From: Aulosira sp. FACHB-615
GTDB taxonomy: Bacteria; Cyanobacteriota; Cyanobacteriia; Cyanobacteriales; Nostocaceae
NCBI RefSeq assembly: GCF_014698045.1
Contig: NZ_JACJSE010000016.1
Location: 62,001 to 126,000, forward strand
Length of the DNA: 64,000 nucleotides
Direction of reading: 5' to 3'
The notes below the pieces were generated by a model, which saw only the letters and a list, made by a program, of their open reading frames with translations, was not told where the DNA came from and did no database searches. Numbering within the stretch: the stretch's first letter is position 1; the number at the start of each line of letters is the position of its first letter. The position numbers were made by a program, and so were the translations under genes. Positions 28,201 to 36,603 of this stretch are shown in pieces.

Positions 28201-29594
28201 CACTGCAACCCAATAACTTGAGCCAAGGTTGTTTCAGTCCAGGAGTTTTCTGCCAATTCCCAAGCACGAACAACATCAGTTACAAAATTGGCAGTTTGTG
28301 ACAAGCGATCGCAAGCTTCGTACCAACCATTACCTCCTGTTTCTGAATCTTCTCGTAATAATTCGTGAATTTCTTCTACCTTTTGAGCCTTGGACAAATG
28401 CCAAACTAAATGCTGATGGATATACCCGTCATTGGGTAAGGTATGCCAAAGATTTTTAGAGGTTTTATTTCGATAAGTCTCCAAAAAAGTAGCGTGAGCA
28501 GAGGCTAAAGTTATACCCAAACCCGATAGATTATCTTCATCCTCTGAGTTTGGTGGAGCAGTCAACAAATTACGTGCTAAGTCATGAAATAAGTCATGTA
28601 AACGGTACGTTGGTGTCCCATCTTTTAAAGGAACTCCAGGCGATAAAACTGCTTTATTTTCTAAGTATTCCAATGTCTTAGCAGCATCATATATATCCAT
28701 TTTCCATAGAGTCGCTGCCATCATCTTAGTGATGGTAACATTTTTCGGTAATACCCCCAACCAAGAAAAATGCTCCTGCTCTTCTTTAGGCATTCGCTTG
28801 AGACTCAAATTTAATGATGCTGTTAAGCACAAGCGTTTTAAAATGGTTTCATCAGTAATTTCTTCTGCTTTTGGTCGATTAAGATTTTTTAATCGCGCTA
28901 CCTCTTGCTGAAAATCCTCTAATAATTGAGTCCAAGTTGTACAACTGGCGATTTCAGCAGCTACCAATGACAACGCCAAAGGGAAATAACCAACGGATGA
29001 AGCTAAATCTTGCGCTGGCTGATATTCTACAGCAGTAATCGCGCGTCCTAATTTTTTAGTTAGCAGTTCCATTGCTTGGGATGGTTCCATCACATCCAAA
29101 CAACATGGGGGGTTAGCTCCGAGAGCTTCGGCGATTTCTGCATCGCGGGTTGTTACCAAAACTTGACAGCTAGCTCCACCAACATTAAATGCTTGTGCAT
29201 CCTCTATATTCCAAACATCGTCTATTATTAGCAGCACAGCTTTTTCATACAACAATGTACGCAGTTGATTGGAAGTTGCTTCCACACTGATGGGTTTAAA
29301 GTTGTAGTCCCCCAATGCTTGTACCCAAGCACTAAGCAGCGATAAAAGATTAGGCTGTTGACCTAAAGTTACCCAGAGAATCCCGTCACAAAAATGAGCT
29401 TGCACCTCTTGGTCATGTGCTAAAGCCATTGCCAGGGTAGATTTACCAACCGCAGCCAAGCCATCAATAGCTGTCACGACCAAAGCACCTACATCTGATG
29501 AATTTTTCAGCAGACGAGTTTTTAACTCTCGGCTGTATTCGAGACGTTCTACATAATAATTTGGTAGATATGGTGCAAGTAAGGTATCAATCAT
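25260..29594 (-). CDS. NB-ARC STAND NTPase with about 26 tandem 31/32-residue repeats
   Basis: A 1444-residue signal-transduction ATPase. Residues about 20-330 form the NB-ARC module: P-loop GLAAVGKST, Walker B VLLIIDDVW, sensor VTTRD, and winged-helix segments with the RLHDLFHDLA MHD-like motif near 335. A helical linker follows to about 525. From about 530 to 1385 there are 26 clear copies plus one degenerate copy of a two-helix repeat (consensus ELLPEALAAAREIQDEEYRA, then LSSLADKLP) of 31 residues, or 32 with an extra Pro. There is no N-terminal effector domain. STAND proteins of this layout are known as sensors, some in antiphage defence; ligand and output here are unknown. Confidence 0.88.
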   Translation of the reverse strand: MIDTLLAPYLPNYYVERLEYSRELKTRLLKNSSDVGALVVTAIDGLAAVGKSTLAMALAHDQEVQAHFCDGILWVTLGQQPNLLSLLSAWVQALGDYNFKPISVEATSNQLRTLLYEKAVLLIIDDVWNIEDAQAFNVGGASCQVLVTTRDAEIAEALGANPPCCLDVMEPSQAMELLTKKLGRAITAVEYQPAQDLASSVGYFPLALSLVAAEIASCTTWTQLLEDFQQEVARLKNLNRPKAEEITDETILKRLCLTASLNLSLKRMPKEEQEHFSWLGVLPKNVTITKMMAATLWKMDIYDAAKTLEYLENKAVLSPGVPLKDGTPTYRLHDLFHDLARNLLTAPPNSEDEDNLSGLGITLASAHATFLETYRNKTSKNLWHTLPNDGYIHQHLVWHLSKAQKVEEIHELLREDSETGGNGWYEACDRLSQTANFVTDVVRAWELAENSWTETTLAQVIGLQCRYALIIASLNSLRVDLPVGLLVALVEKNMWTPEQGLSYAIQSSNPSQKANLLTQLANHLPSKLKELALSKALAATREIDTRGAEDEEFRVFIISSLAVKLPPELLSEALAVAREIHFESYRADAISSLADKLPPELLPEALVAAREIQDEEFRAQVLGSLADKLPELLPEALATARKTEDEFRRARILSSLAVKLPPELLPEAVAAAREIHDEDSRVSVLSILVDKLPELLPEALAAARVIENSYNRRDALISLANKLPPELLPEAVAAAREIHDEEFRAEVLGSLSDKLPELLPEALAATREIEFESSRAYILSSLADKFPELLPEALAATREIQNGYNRADILSSLADKLPPELLPEAVAAAREIQDEMYRAKALSSLADKLPELLPEALTAAREIEDEKYRNDALSSLANKLPPELLSEALAAAREIKDEKYRAHILSSLAGKLPELLPEAVAAAREIQFESSRAQALSNLADKFPELLPEALAAAIEIQDEEYRAQALSSLADKLPPELLPEAVAATREIEYGEFRASILGSLAVQLPDLLPEAVAAAREIEYDAFHSDALSNLANKFPEVLPEALAAAREILSEHCRADSLSSLADKLPPELLPEAVAAARETEDEYYRAYILSSLADKFPELLPEAVAAAWGIQDEYPRSLALRSLADKLPELLPEALAATREIQDDGHNRAYNLSYLADKLPPELLPEALAAAREIQDEYYRANALSSLADKLSPELLPEAVAAAREIQDEKYRVDALSSLANKLPELLPEAVAAAREIQDEKYRVDALSSLANKLPELLPEAVAAAREIQDEKYRACILNNLADKLPELLPEAVAAAREIQDEEYRADVLSDLADKLPELLLEAVAAARKIQDEEYRADVLSDLADKLPELLPEAVAAARKIQDEKHRAQVLSSLVDKLLQIQKTQLFCLWGKTLHILSVYTRPGLLSDINILTPIIDTLGGEQALRDTASAIQDVSRWWR
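25440..28010 (-). repeat. Coding tandem repeat array, unit 93 or 96 bp
   Basis: The DNA under the NB-ARC repeats is itself highly conserved. Units near the 3' end of the gene (25.5-26.0 kb) are nearly identical, and two neighbouring 93-bp units at about 25820-26005 look identical base for base. Units toward the 5' end are more diverged, which suggests growth by duplication at the 3' side. Confidence 0.85.
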
Positions 29595-29816
29595 CTTGTA
29601 TATTACTGGCTTTTACAGCTTTTGATTGACTAGATATCTCCAAAAACGCTCAAAGCCTTTATGTTCTTCTAAAATTAATTTTACTTTAAGCAAGGTCATA
29701 AGTTATGCTCTCATCATCTTCTATACCAATAAATCATTTAGGATTGCTATAATTCGCCATTGCAAAGCAAAAATTGAGCAACTTGATTAATCTAGTAACC
29801 GCAGATAAATTTGTAT

Positions 29817-30545
29817 TTATCTAGGTAGAGCATATTTAGGTTTAGCTACCAATTCTTTAAATTTATGTTGATTAGCAAATTGCATTAGTCCATCCATACA
29901 TTCTGTAAAGCTATCAAAAACATAATCTACTAGAATTAAGGCTTTAGCTTTCTGTTCTGCACTTAATTCAATATTGAGCAGACAATTTTCATTGGCAAAT
30001 TGAAAATGCTCATTTTCTACATTTACATGGTGCTGACTAATGTAAAAACATTTTTTATTTTTTACAGCTTGTAATTCATCACCAACCTGCGCCATTGCGC
30101 GTTGGGCTGTGCTACCTGTAGCTTCTATTGCGGCAATAATCACTATTTTTAGTAAGATGTCATTTTCATAACGACACATTGCTACTAAATTATTAGATAG
30201 ACGGCGCGTTTTGATAGTTTTTTCACTCCAAATAAATTTGAGAAAGTCACTGAAGCGCATTACCTGATCAATTCCCAGGGTATCTAAATCTCTGAGATAC
30301 CATTTCCAGTGACTACCATCTTCTACTGACTGCTGGTTAATGATTTTTTGGAGTGGATGATCACTCAACTCATCTTTGAGAATATCATTATTTAAATCTT
30401 TAAAGCTCATAGCAAAATGAGCTAAACAAGGAAACCAGACTAATCGCTGTTCCGGGTCTATTTTACTATTGGTTAAAAATTGAAAAAACGGTAATTCAGA
30501 AAACTTTTTTTCTTGGTGTTTAATATATTCTAAAACATCTTGCAT
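29817..30545 (-). CDS. Haem-oxygenase-like diiron (TenA/PqqC fold) protein
   Basis: A 242-residue all-helical protein. Candidate metal ligands lie in the order of this superfamily: a helix with FPCLAHFAMSF, then SVEDGSHWKWYLRDL, an ENDILLKIVIIAAIEATG helix, and HHVNVENEH, which aligns with the H-x3-D/E-x2-H helix of iron-containing redox enzymes (Haem_oxygenas_2-like). Members oxidise small molecules or are redox carriers; the substrate cannot be told. It sits 222 bp upstream of the NB-ARC gene on the same strand and could be co-transcribed. ATG start at 30543-30545. Confidence 0.6.
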   Translation of the reverse strand: MQDVLEYIKHQEKKFSELPFFQFLTNSKIDPEQRLVWFPCLAHFAMSFKDLNNDILKDELSDHPLQKIINQQSVEDGSHWKWYLRDLDTLGIDQVMRFSDFLKFIWSEKTIKTRRLSNNLVAMCRYENDILLKIVIIAAIEATGSTAQRAMAQVGDELQAVKNKKCFYISQHHVNVENEHFQFANENCLLNIELSAEQKAKALILVDYVFDSFTECMDGLMQFANQHKFKELVAKPKYALPR

Positions 30546-31158
30546 ACTATCAACCTATGATTTGTAATCAGGAATCTAGGCAATAAAAATTTAGTTGAAT
30601 CTTGAGCAAGTTCAACAATATTAGGAACACATAAATTATTGTAGAGACATAAAAAACAGCATCTCTGCAATATTTACCAATTCCTAGTTCAATTTGGAAT
30701 TGAGATGATTTGTTTGTATAAACTTTACACAGTTAAGTAGGCTTTAAGCTTGAAGAAGTTTAGTTGGATGATTAAGTAGTGATTAACCGTCTAGAGTAAA
30801 TATAAATAATAGCTGAGAGAAAAATCAAGCCTGTTTCCGTAAATTCATGTATTTTTTACAAATACTCCCAGGAATGTACTTAAGTAAATCACACAGTTCA
30901 TCTTGATGATGACGTGCAATCATAGCATTACCAAGGAAATCTACATTCTTGGTTAATCTATTTCTGTGAGTGAAGTTTGTGTAAAGTTGGTGTAAAAATA
31001 TATACGTAAAATCGGATTGACAAGCTTAATCAAATGTAATCAACCGTATGAGCAATCTGCATCTCAACCATGTATAATCTCAAGCAATACGGACTAATCA
31101 ATAATACAAACGCCAAGTTTAACTTAAACTACTAAAAATTTTTTATAAATCTAAGGCT
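30546..31158. other. Intergenic region with a possible coding remnant
   Basis: AT-rich. On the minus strand 30825-31025 is open for 66 codons with a protein-like sequence (KNVDFLGNAMIARHHQDELC, ending YMNLRKQA) but without an early start codon, so it may be the tail of a lost gene. A GTAGAGAC...ATCTCTGCAA imperfect hairpin lies near 30642-30672. Nothing else recognised. Confidence 0.4.
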
Positions 31159-31365
31159 ATGATTTCTCAAGATTATGATGTCTATGCTGTCGATGAACTG
31201 CTTAGAAAAATCAGAATTAAGGAAAGTCAATTAAAAATTGCTCAAGCCTCAAATCTGCTTTATACCTCGGAAGCATTAAACCATCAAATTTTAGAATTAC
31301 GCCGTCAGCTATCTGAGGCAGAAGACCCAGAAATTAAAGCGTTGATGAGTTTATTGGAAGATTAA
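31159..31365 (+). CDS. Small helical protein of unknown function
   Basis: A 68-residue acidic, mostly helical frame (LLRKIRIKESQLKIAQ, HQILELRRQLSEAED) that could form a short coiled coil. ATG start at 31159; no strong Shine-Dalgarno. I do not recognise a family. It stands alone between the diiron gene (divergent) and ilvC (convergent). Confidence 0.55.
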   Translation: MISQDYDVYAVDELLRKIRIKESQLKIAQASNLLYTSEALNHQILELRRQLSEAEDPEIKALMSLLED

Positions 31366-31481
31366 GGTTGACTTGGGATGTTAGGGGAGAAGGGGGACGA
31401 GGTAGACTATGGAGACAAGGGAGATATTGGAGTATTCTGAAAAGTCTTTTGGTGTGGTTTGTCTTAATACTATGTTGACGC

Positions 31482-31506
31482 AGAGACGCAGTTTAATTGC
31501 GTCTCT
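31482..31506 (-). terminator. Hairpin downstream of ilvC
   Basis: Perfect 9-bp arms AGAGACGCA / TGCGTCTCT with a 7-base loop, 35 bp after the ilvC stop. No T tract follows on the minus strand, so it may instead be one of the GTAGAGACG palindromic repeats also seen at 54042-54079. Confidence 0.45.
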
Positions 31507-31540
31507 ACTATGACCCGTTTTATGTGTGAATGAACCGAAG

Positions 31541-32536
31541 TTAGACTTTTTTCAGCCAGCTAAACATTGCCCGTAGGTCTTTACCGACTACTTCAATGGG
31601 GTGTTCGGCTTCTTGACGACGCATAGCGGTAAATCCTGGTTTACCGGATTGATTTTCTAAAACGAATTCACGGGCGAATTGTCCTGATTGAATTTCGCGG
31701 AGAATTTTCCGCATTTCGGCTTTGGTTTGTTCGTTAACCACTCTGGGGCCGCGAGTGTAGTCACCATATTCGGCGGTGTTGGAGATGCTATCGCGCATTG
31801 TGGCTAAACCGCCTTCTACAACTAAGTCAACAATTAATTTAACTTCGTGCAGACATTCAAAATAAGCCAATTCGGGCTGATAACCAGCTTCGACTAAGGT
31901 TTCAAAACCAGCTTTGATTAAGGCACTCAAACCACCACATAATACGGCTTGTTCGCCGAACAAATCAGTTTCGGTTTCTTCGCGGAAGGTGGTTTCGAGG
32001 ACACCAGCACGAGTACCACCAATACCTCTAGCGTAAGCCATAGCGCGATCGCGTGCCTGACCACTAGCATTTTGATAAACCGCAAACAACGCAGGTACGC
32101 CTTGTCCTTGTTCATAAGTCCGGCGCACTAAGTGACCAGGGCCTTTGGGTGCTACCATAACCACATCTACGTCAGCAGGTGGTACAACCTGCCCAAAGTG
32201 AATGTTAAAGCCGTGGGCAAACGCTACTACATTTCCAGCTTCTAAATTAGGTTCAATTTCGTTTTTGTAAACTGTTTTCTGTACTTCATCAGGTAACAAA
32301 ATCATGATGAAGTCAGCCGCTTTGGCTGCATCGGCAACATTTTTCACGGTTAAGCCAGCAGCTTCAGCTTTTTGTGCTGACTTACTGCCAGGATATAGCC
32401 CCACAATCACATTCAAACCGCTATCTTTTAAGTTCAGGGCATGAGCATGACCTTGGGAACCATAGCCGATAATAGCAATAGTTTTTCCAGCCAAAAGGTC
32501 TAAATTGGCATCTTCGTCATAGTACATCCGGGCCAT
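31541..32536 (-). CDS. ilvC: Ketol-acid reductoisomerase (class I)
   Basis: A 331-residue enzyme, the standard class I length, converting acetolactate or acetohydroxybutyrate to the dihydroxy acids of valine and isoleucine synthesis with NADPH and Mg. The Rossmann motif GYGSQGHAHALNL, phosphate-binding LYPGSKS, FAHGFNIHFG, APKGPGHLVRR, and the metal ligands in DLFGEQ and the ECLHE helix are present. I start at the ATG at 32534-32536 because AGGAGA lies 7 bases upstream; an in-frame TTG at 32557 lacks such support. Confidence 0.97.
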   Translation of the reverse strand: MARMYYDEDANLDLLAGKTIAIIGYGSQGHAHALNLKDSGLNVIVGLYPGSKSAQKAEAAGLTVKNVADAAKAADFIMILLPDEVQKTVYKNEIEPNLEAGNVVAFAHGFNIHFGQVVPPADVDVVMVAPKGPGHLVRRTYEQGQGVPALFAVYQNASGQARDRAMAYARGIGGTRAGVLETTFREETETDLFGEQAVLCGGLSALIKAGFETLVEAGYQPELAYFECLHEVKLIVDLVVEGGLATMRDSISNTAEYGDYTRGPRVVNEQTKAEMRKILREIQSGQFAREFVLENQSGKPGFTAMRRQEAEHPIEVVGKDLRAMFSWLKKV

Positions 32537-32543
32537 AGAAGCA

Positions 32544-32549
32544 TCTCCT
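32544..32549 (-). promoter_or_regulatory. Ribosome binding site of ilvC
   Basis: AGGAGA on the minus strand, 7 bases before the chosen ATG. It decides against the upstream in-frame TTG. Confidence 0.6.
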
Positions 32550-32880
32550 GTCAGCAAGCATCACAATTATTTATAGGCAGGTTTTTGATCTTACCGTAAA
32601 TTGTGTAACCACAGATAAGCTCCGAAGCATGAAAATTTCTCTGTAATCCTCAGAATACAGAAGTCAGGCGTGTTCGCATTTGGTATTTAATATGTGAACA
32701 CAAAAGACAAGGGAGACAAGGAAGACAGGGTAGACAAGGGAAACAAGGAAGAATGATTTTGATAAATCATTTAAGATTGCTATAACTCGTAGTTTGAAAC
32801 TATGAGCATCTGCCTCTAGTAAAACTCTGAATTTATTAATCATTCTGACTTCTGACTCCTAAATTCTTCCCAATCAATAA
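32550..32880. repeat. Short tandem repeats upstream of ilvC
   Basis: GACAAGGGAGACAAGGAAGA-type tandem heptamer/octamer units at about 32705-32750, followed by AAATCATTTAAGATTGCTATA, which also occurs as AAATCATTTAGGATTGCTATA near 29735. No gene is supported between ilvC and the minus-strand nuclease-like gene. Confidence 0.55.
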
Positions 32881-33321
32881 TTATCTTGGGATTTTTTTAG
32901 TTGTGTCTGGATTAATTTGCTGCCATATTCCTAGTCGTTTATTTTGAGCATTGGCTTGGGCAATTAAATATTGAGTTTTAGTTTCTGAGCAGTAGTAGAT
33001 AGTATCTTGGTCAATAACTGCGTTACCTTCGGCAACTAAGCGGAGATTGACTGATTGATTATCTACGAAGATTTCGCCTGTAATGCGATCGCCTTTATCT
33101 TCTGTAACTCTTCTAATCACTACAGGACTACCTGCTGGTAATAATTGGTTGAGTTTCTCGGTTGCTGCTAGATTATCTGGTTTTTTTGTTGCGTTCGGTA
33201 AATTAATACAAGCAAGTTTTACTGTCTGAATTTGTCCTGTATCATTTTTAACGGTAATTATATTGCTATTGCCGACATTCAGCACTGTCGCTAGAACTAA
33301 AAGTAACTCTACAAAATTCAT
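32881..33321 (-). CDS. Staphylococcal-nuclease-like domain protein, probably degenerate
   Basis: A 146-residue protein with a short hydrophobic N-terminus (signal or anchor) and one SNase-like OB fold. VKLACINLPN occupies the place of the usual RLxxIDAPE, so the first catalytic Arg becomes Lys and the Asp and Glu become Asn; GDRITGEIF keeps the later Arg, and NLRLVAEGNAVI matches the following helix. The loss of two key acidic residues suggests it is not an active nuclease. Confidence 0.7.
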   Translation of the reverse strand: MNFVELLLVLATVLNVGNSNIITVKNDTGQIQTVKLACINLPNATKKPDNLAATEKLNQLLPAGSPVVIRRVTEDKGDRITGEIFVDNQSVNLRLVAEGNAVIDQDTIYYCSETKTQYLIAQANAQNKRLGIWQQINPDTTKKIPR

Positions 33322-33505
33322 CTTTTAAAAATAGGTATTTTTTTACACCATATTTTCGAGTGTATTTTACTTGTCAGGTAGCTCCTGTGATTTGTCTCAC
33401 ATAGACAGATTGAGCAAAATACTGGTTACATAAATTGCAACAAATCCAATAATAAAACTTTCCTCGGTAATACTGAAATTAATTTCATCTTTCCGAGGTC
33501 GAATT

Positions 33506-34393
33506 ATGACTTTTGATTTACCATTACCACGCAAATCAACCTTACTTGCGGGTGCTTTACTAGGAGGGGTTGTTTTTACTAGCTGTGCTGCTCAAGATTT
33601 TTCTACTAAATCATTACCGCCAATTGCCAGCCAAGAGCAAGCTGCACCAACGGCTAATAATCTCGTCGCCCAAGCAGAAGCAGCACCAGTCCCCAGGGCG
33701 CGTCCCCAATTAATCAAAAAAGCCACAATGACAATTGTGGTGAACTCTGTCGAAAACAGCATTAATGCAGTTTCACAGATTATTGCAAAACAGCAAGGTG
33801 ATTTGATTGGGTTAAATGAAATGCAACCCACAAAACAAAATTTCCGTCACACTGCATCTATACAGTTGCGAGTGCCGCAAAACTTATTAGAACCGACCTT
33901 AGAAGAATTAGCTAAATTAGGTACAATCGAAAGTCGTAATATTACAGCCGAGGATGTAGGCGATCGCTTGGTGGATATCCAAGCTAGATTAACTAATCTC
34001 CGCAAAACCGAAGTAAATTTACAAAAAATTATGGACAGGGCTGGTTCTGTGCGCGATGTGTTGAGTGTTGCTCAAGAACTCAGTCGAGTCCGAGAATCTA
34101 TTGAGCAAATTGACGCTCAACTCAAAAGCTTGCAAAATCAAGTCGCCTACTCCACCATTACCTTAAATCTAGAAGCAGCTGTATCTAGTAACAGTCCCCA
34201 ACGTGCGCTAGGTTCACAAATTCAAGAAACTTGGAACAATTCGACCCAATCTCTAGGCAGCTTGACTGTTGGGCTATTAAAGTTAGGTATATGGTTAATA
34301 GTCTACACCCCTTATTTATTGATTTTAGCTGCGGGTGTCTACGGTTTTCTCCGTTGGCGACGCACTCATACACCAGGAGAAACTAGAAATTAA
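33506..34393 (+). CDS. DUF4349 lipoprotein
   Basis: A 295-residue envelope protein: lipobox FTSC (lipidated Cys about residue 27), then the DUF4349 core beginning RPQLIKKATMTIVV with ISRNITAEDVGDRLVDIQARL-like segments, a coiled coil (about 160-215), and a C-terminal transmembrane helix (about 255-280) followed by RWRRTH. The domain is found in bacterial surface proteins of unknown role. ATG at 33506. Confidence 0.85.
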   Translation: MTFDLPLPRKSTLLAGALLGGVVFTSCAAQDFSTKSLPPIASQEQAAPTANNLVAQAEAAPVPRARPQLIKKATMTIVVNSVENSINAVSQIIAKQQGDLIGLNEMQPTKQNFRHTASIQLRVPQNLLEPTLEELAKLGTIESRNITAEDVGDRLVDIQARLTNLRKTEVNLQKIMDRAGSVRDVLSVAQELSRVRESIEQIDAQLKSLQNQVAYSTITLNLEAAVSSNSPQRALGSQIQETWNNSTQSLGSLTVGLLKLGIWLIVYTPYLLILAAGVYGFLRWRRTHTPGETRN

Positions 34394-34492
34394 GAACCTG
34401 ACTCTTTCATGGGATTGTACCGCGTAACACGAAATAATGAGCCAGATGAATGCCAAGATCAAAAAAGCAAGCCCTAGGGTATTGAAAGTACT

Positions 34493-36025
34493 ATGCCAGA
34501 AATCCACCAATCTATTGCACAGCACTACCACGAACGTACTAAATATGACCCTCAAACCCTAGCCGCGAAAAATCAGAGGCTAGACTGGGCTAAACAGCCA
34601 GTACCTTTTAAAGAGTATAAAATTGGCTCGGTTTTTGATCTGAAACCTTACCTGCAAGAATCGTTAGAACCCTTGGCTGCTCAAGCAGATGCAGGGTGGT
34701 GGCAAAGACTGTCTCGTTTACTGTTTCGGAGTTACGGGTTAACTGCCAGAATGCCTTCTATGGGTAGTGCAGTTTATTTGCGTTCTGCGCCTAGTGCTGG
34801 TGGGTTATATCCCGCAGAGGTGTATGTAGTTTCTCGCGGTACACCCATGCTCCCCGCCGGACTTTATAACTATCAGTGTCGCACTCATTCATTGATGTTG
34901 TATTGGGAAAATGATGTGTGGCGAGCTTTGCAAGATGCTTGTTTTTGGCATCCGGCGTTAGAAGGTACGCAATTGGCAATTGTGGTGACTGCGGTTTTTT
35001 ATCGTTCGGCTTGGCGGTATGAAGACCGGGCTTATCGGCGAATTTTTCTGGATACAGGGCATTTGTTGGGGAATATTGAGTTAGCAAGTGCGATTACTGA
35101 TTACCGTCCCCACTTGATTGGCGGTTTTGTTGACGATGCGGTTAATGATTTGTTGTATATTGATCCGCAGCAAGAAGGTGCGATCGCAGTTTTGGCGATG
35201 GCAGACTTATTAGATATTCAGCAAAATTTGTCTACCGGATGCACAGCTTTACCTTCCGCCACAGAAACTAAATATCCCCCCATCCCTGATGGTGAGTTGC
35301 TGAAATATTTCCATCGTCACACCCAAATTCAATCAGGTATTACTGGTAAGTTGAATTTACCAGCAGTGAAACAAGAAAGGTCTTTGGAAGACAAATATAA
35401 TTTCCCTTTCTGTCTGAAAATTCCCACTGCTACCACACCAATTGACTGGGGGATAAATCTCTCCAGTTTAGAAGCGACTATCCATAAGCGTCGTTCTACT
35501 CGTGCTTATAGTGGTGATGATTTAACCTTTGATGAACTCAAAGCTTTATTAGATTTTACCTACCAACCCCAAAATTACATCGACCAACATCTTGACCGGA
35601 ATCCCGACTACTTTGACCTCAACTTAATTGAAACATTTATTGCCGTGAGTGGAGTCAAAGGCTTGGAATCTGGCTGTTATTATTACGCGCCCAAAGCCCA
35701 AGAACTGCGCCAGATTCGGTTTAAAAACTTCCGCCGGGAATTACATTATCTATGTTTGGGTCAAGATTTAGGCAGAGATGCGGCTGCTGTTGTCTTTCAT
35801 ACCGCAGACCTGAAAGCCGCTATTGCTCAGTATGGCGATCGCGTTTATCGTTATTTACACATGGATGCTGGGCATTTGGGTCAACGCTTAAATTTAGCCG
35901 CAGTCCATCTCAATTTGGGCGTGAGCGGTATTGGTGGTTTTTTTGATGACCAAGTAAATGAAGTTCTGGGTATTCCTACAGATGAAGCTGTTCTCTACAT
36001 TACTACGTTAGGAAGACCAAGATAA
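34493..36025 (+). CDS. SagB/ThcOx-type dehydrogenase with two nitroreductase domains
   Basis: A 510-residue FMN oxidoreductase made of two tandem nitroreductase-like halves. The first (about 85-250) has LRSAPSAGGLYPAEVYVV, typical of SagB-type azoline dehydrogenases; the second (about 320-510) has IHKRRSTRAYSGDDLT and DAGHLGQRLNLAA. Both end with a GIGGFFDD or GGFVDD segment. SagB enzymes oxidise thiazolines or oxazolines in peptide maturation, but no precursor peptide or cyclodehydratase is nearby, so here it may be a general oxidoreductase. ATG start at 34493. Confidence 0.87.
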   Translation: MPEIHQSIAQHYHERTKYDPQTLAAKNQRLDWAKQPVPFKEYKIGSVFDLKPYLQESLEPLAAQADAGWWQRLSRLLFRSYGLTARMPSMGSAVYLRSAPSAGGLYPAEVYVVSRGTPMLPAGLYNYQCRTHSLMLYWENDVWRALQDACFWHPALEGTQLAIVVTAVFYRSAWRYEDRAYRRIFLDTGHLLGNIELASAITDYRPHLIGGFVDDAVNDLLYIDPQQEGAIAVLAMADLLDIQQNLSTGCTALPSATETKYPPIPDGELLKYFHRHTQIQSGITGKLNLPAVKQERSLEDKYNFPFCLKIPTATTPIDWGINLSSLEATIHKRRSTRAYSGDDLTFDELKALLDFTYQPQNYIDQHLDRNPDYFDLNLIETFIAVSGVKGLESGCYYYAPKAQELRQIRFKNFRRELHYLCLGQDLGRDAAAVVFHTADLKAAIAQYGDRVYRYLHMDAGHLGQRLNLAAVHLNLGVSGIGGFFDDQVNEVLGIPTDEAVLYITTLGRPR

Positions 36026-36096
36026 AACAACAGGACTGACGATATTTCCGCCGCGAGTGCAACGACGAGATCGACTGCACTCTGCGGTAAGTCATC

Positions 36097-36317
36097 AGGA
36101 CTTACCCACAAAGATGATCAAATTGGGTGTAAGGGTTTTAAATACTTACACCCTCATACCCTCAATACGGTTCGGTTAACAAATATCTGTTGAGGTGAGC
36201 AGGGGGGCGGAGGAGCTTCAGGTGCAGGGGAGAGCGTACCTTCCTTCCCCCTTTCACCCCTTTCACCCCTGCACCCTGTTCTAAAACCTTATTTTTTCGT
36301 TTTTTTGCGTAAGTCCT
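36097..36317. repeat. AGGACTTACGCA repeat element, 221 bp
   Basis: Ends AGGACTTACCCA and TGCGTAAGTCCT. The interior has ATTGGGTGTAAGGGTTT and a G/C-rich palindromic stretch. It is the longest copy, perhaps a composite of two. Confidence 0.75.
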
Positions 36318-36348
36318 AACCATAACAAGTGTGTAGTCGGATATGATT

Positions 36349-36478
36349 AGGACTTACGCACCAAGATTGTCTGTGGAGATTGGGTTTAGGGGTGAAAGGG
36401 TATGGGGTGTAAGAGTTTTAGATACATACACCCCTATACCCCTACACCCTTGATTTTTCGTCTTACTACGTAAGTCCT
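36349..36478. repeat. AGGACTTACGCA repeat element, 130 bp
   Basis: Ends AGGACTTACGCA and TACGTAAGTCCT; interior ACCAAGATTGTCTGTGGAGA followed by GGGTGTAAG and CACCCCTATACCCCTACACCC, nearly self-complementary. Flanked by GATATGATT and AATGATATC. It lies 31 bp after the previous copy. Confidence 0.85.
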
Positions 36479-36603
36479 AATGATATCACTTGACATAAAA
36501 TATAGTGGTAAATGTCCAGCCAACAAAGACCAAAGTTTTTCTCAAAACTCAATATGATTCATATAGTTGGAATAACCGATGCTTTAAATATCACTTTATA
36601 ATT

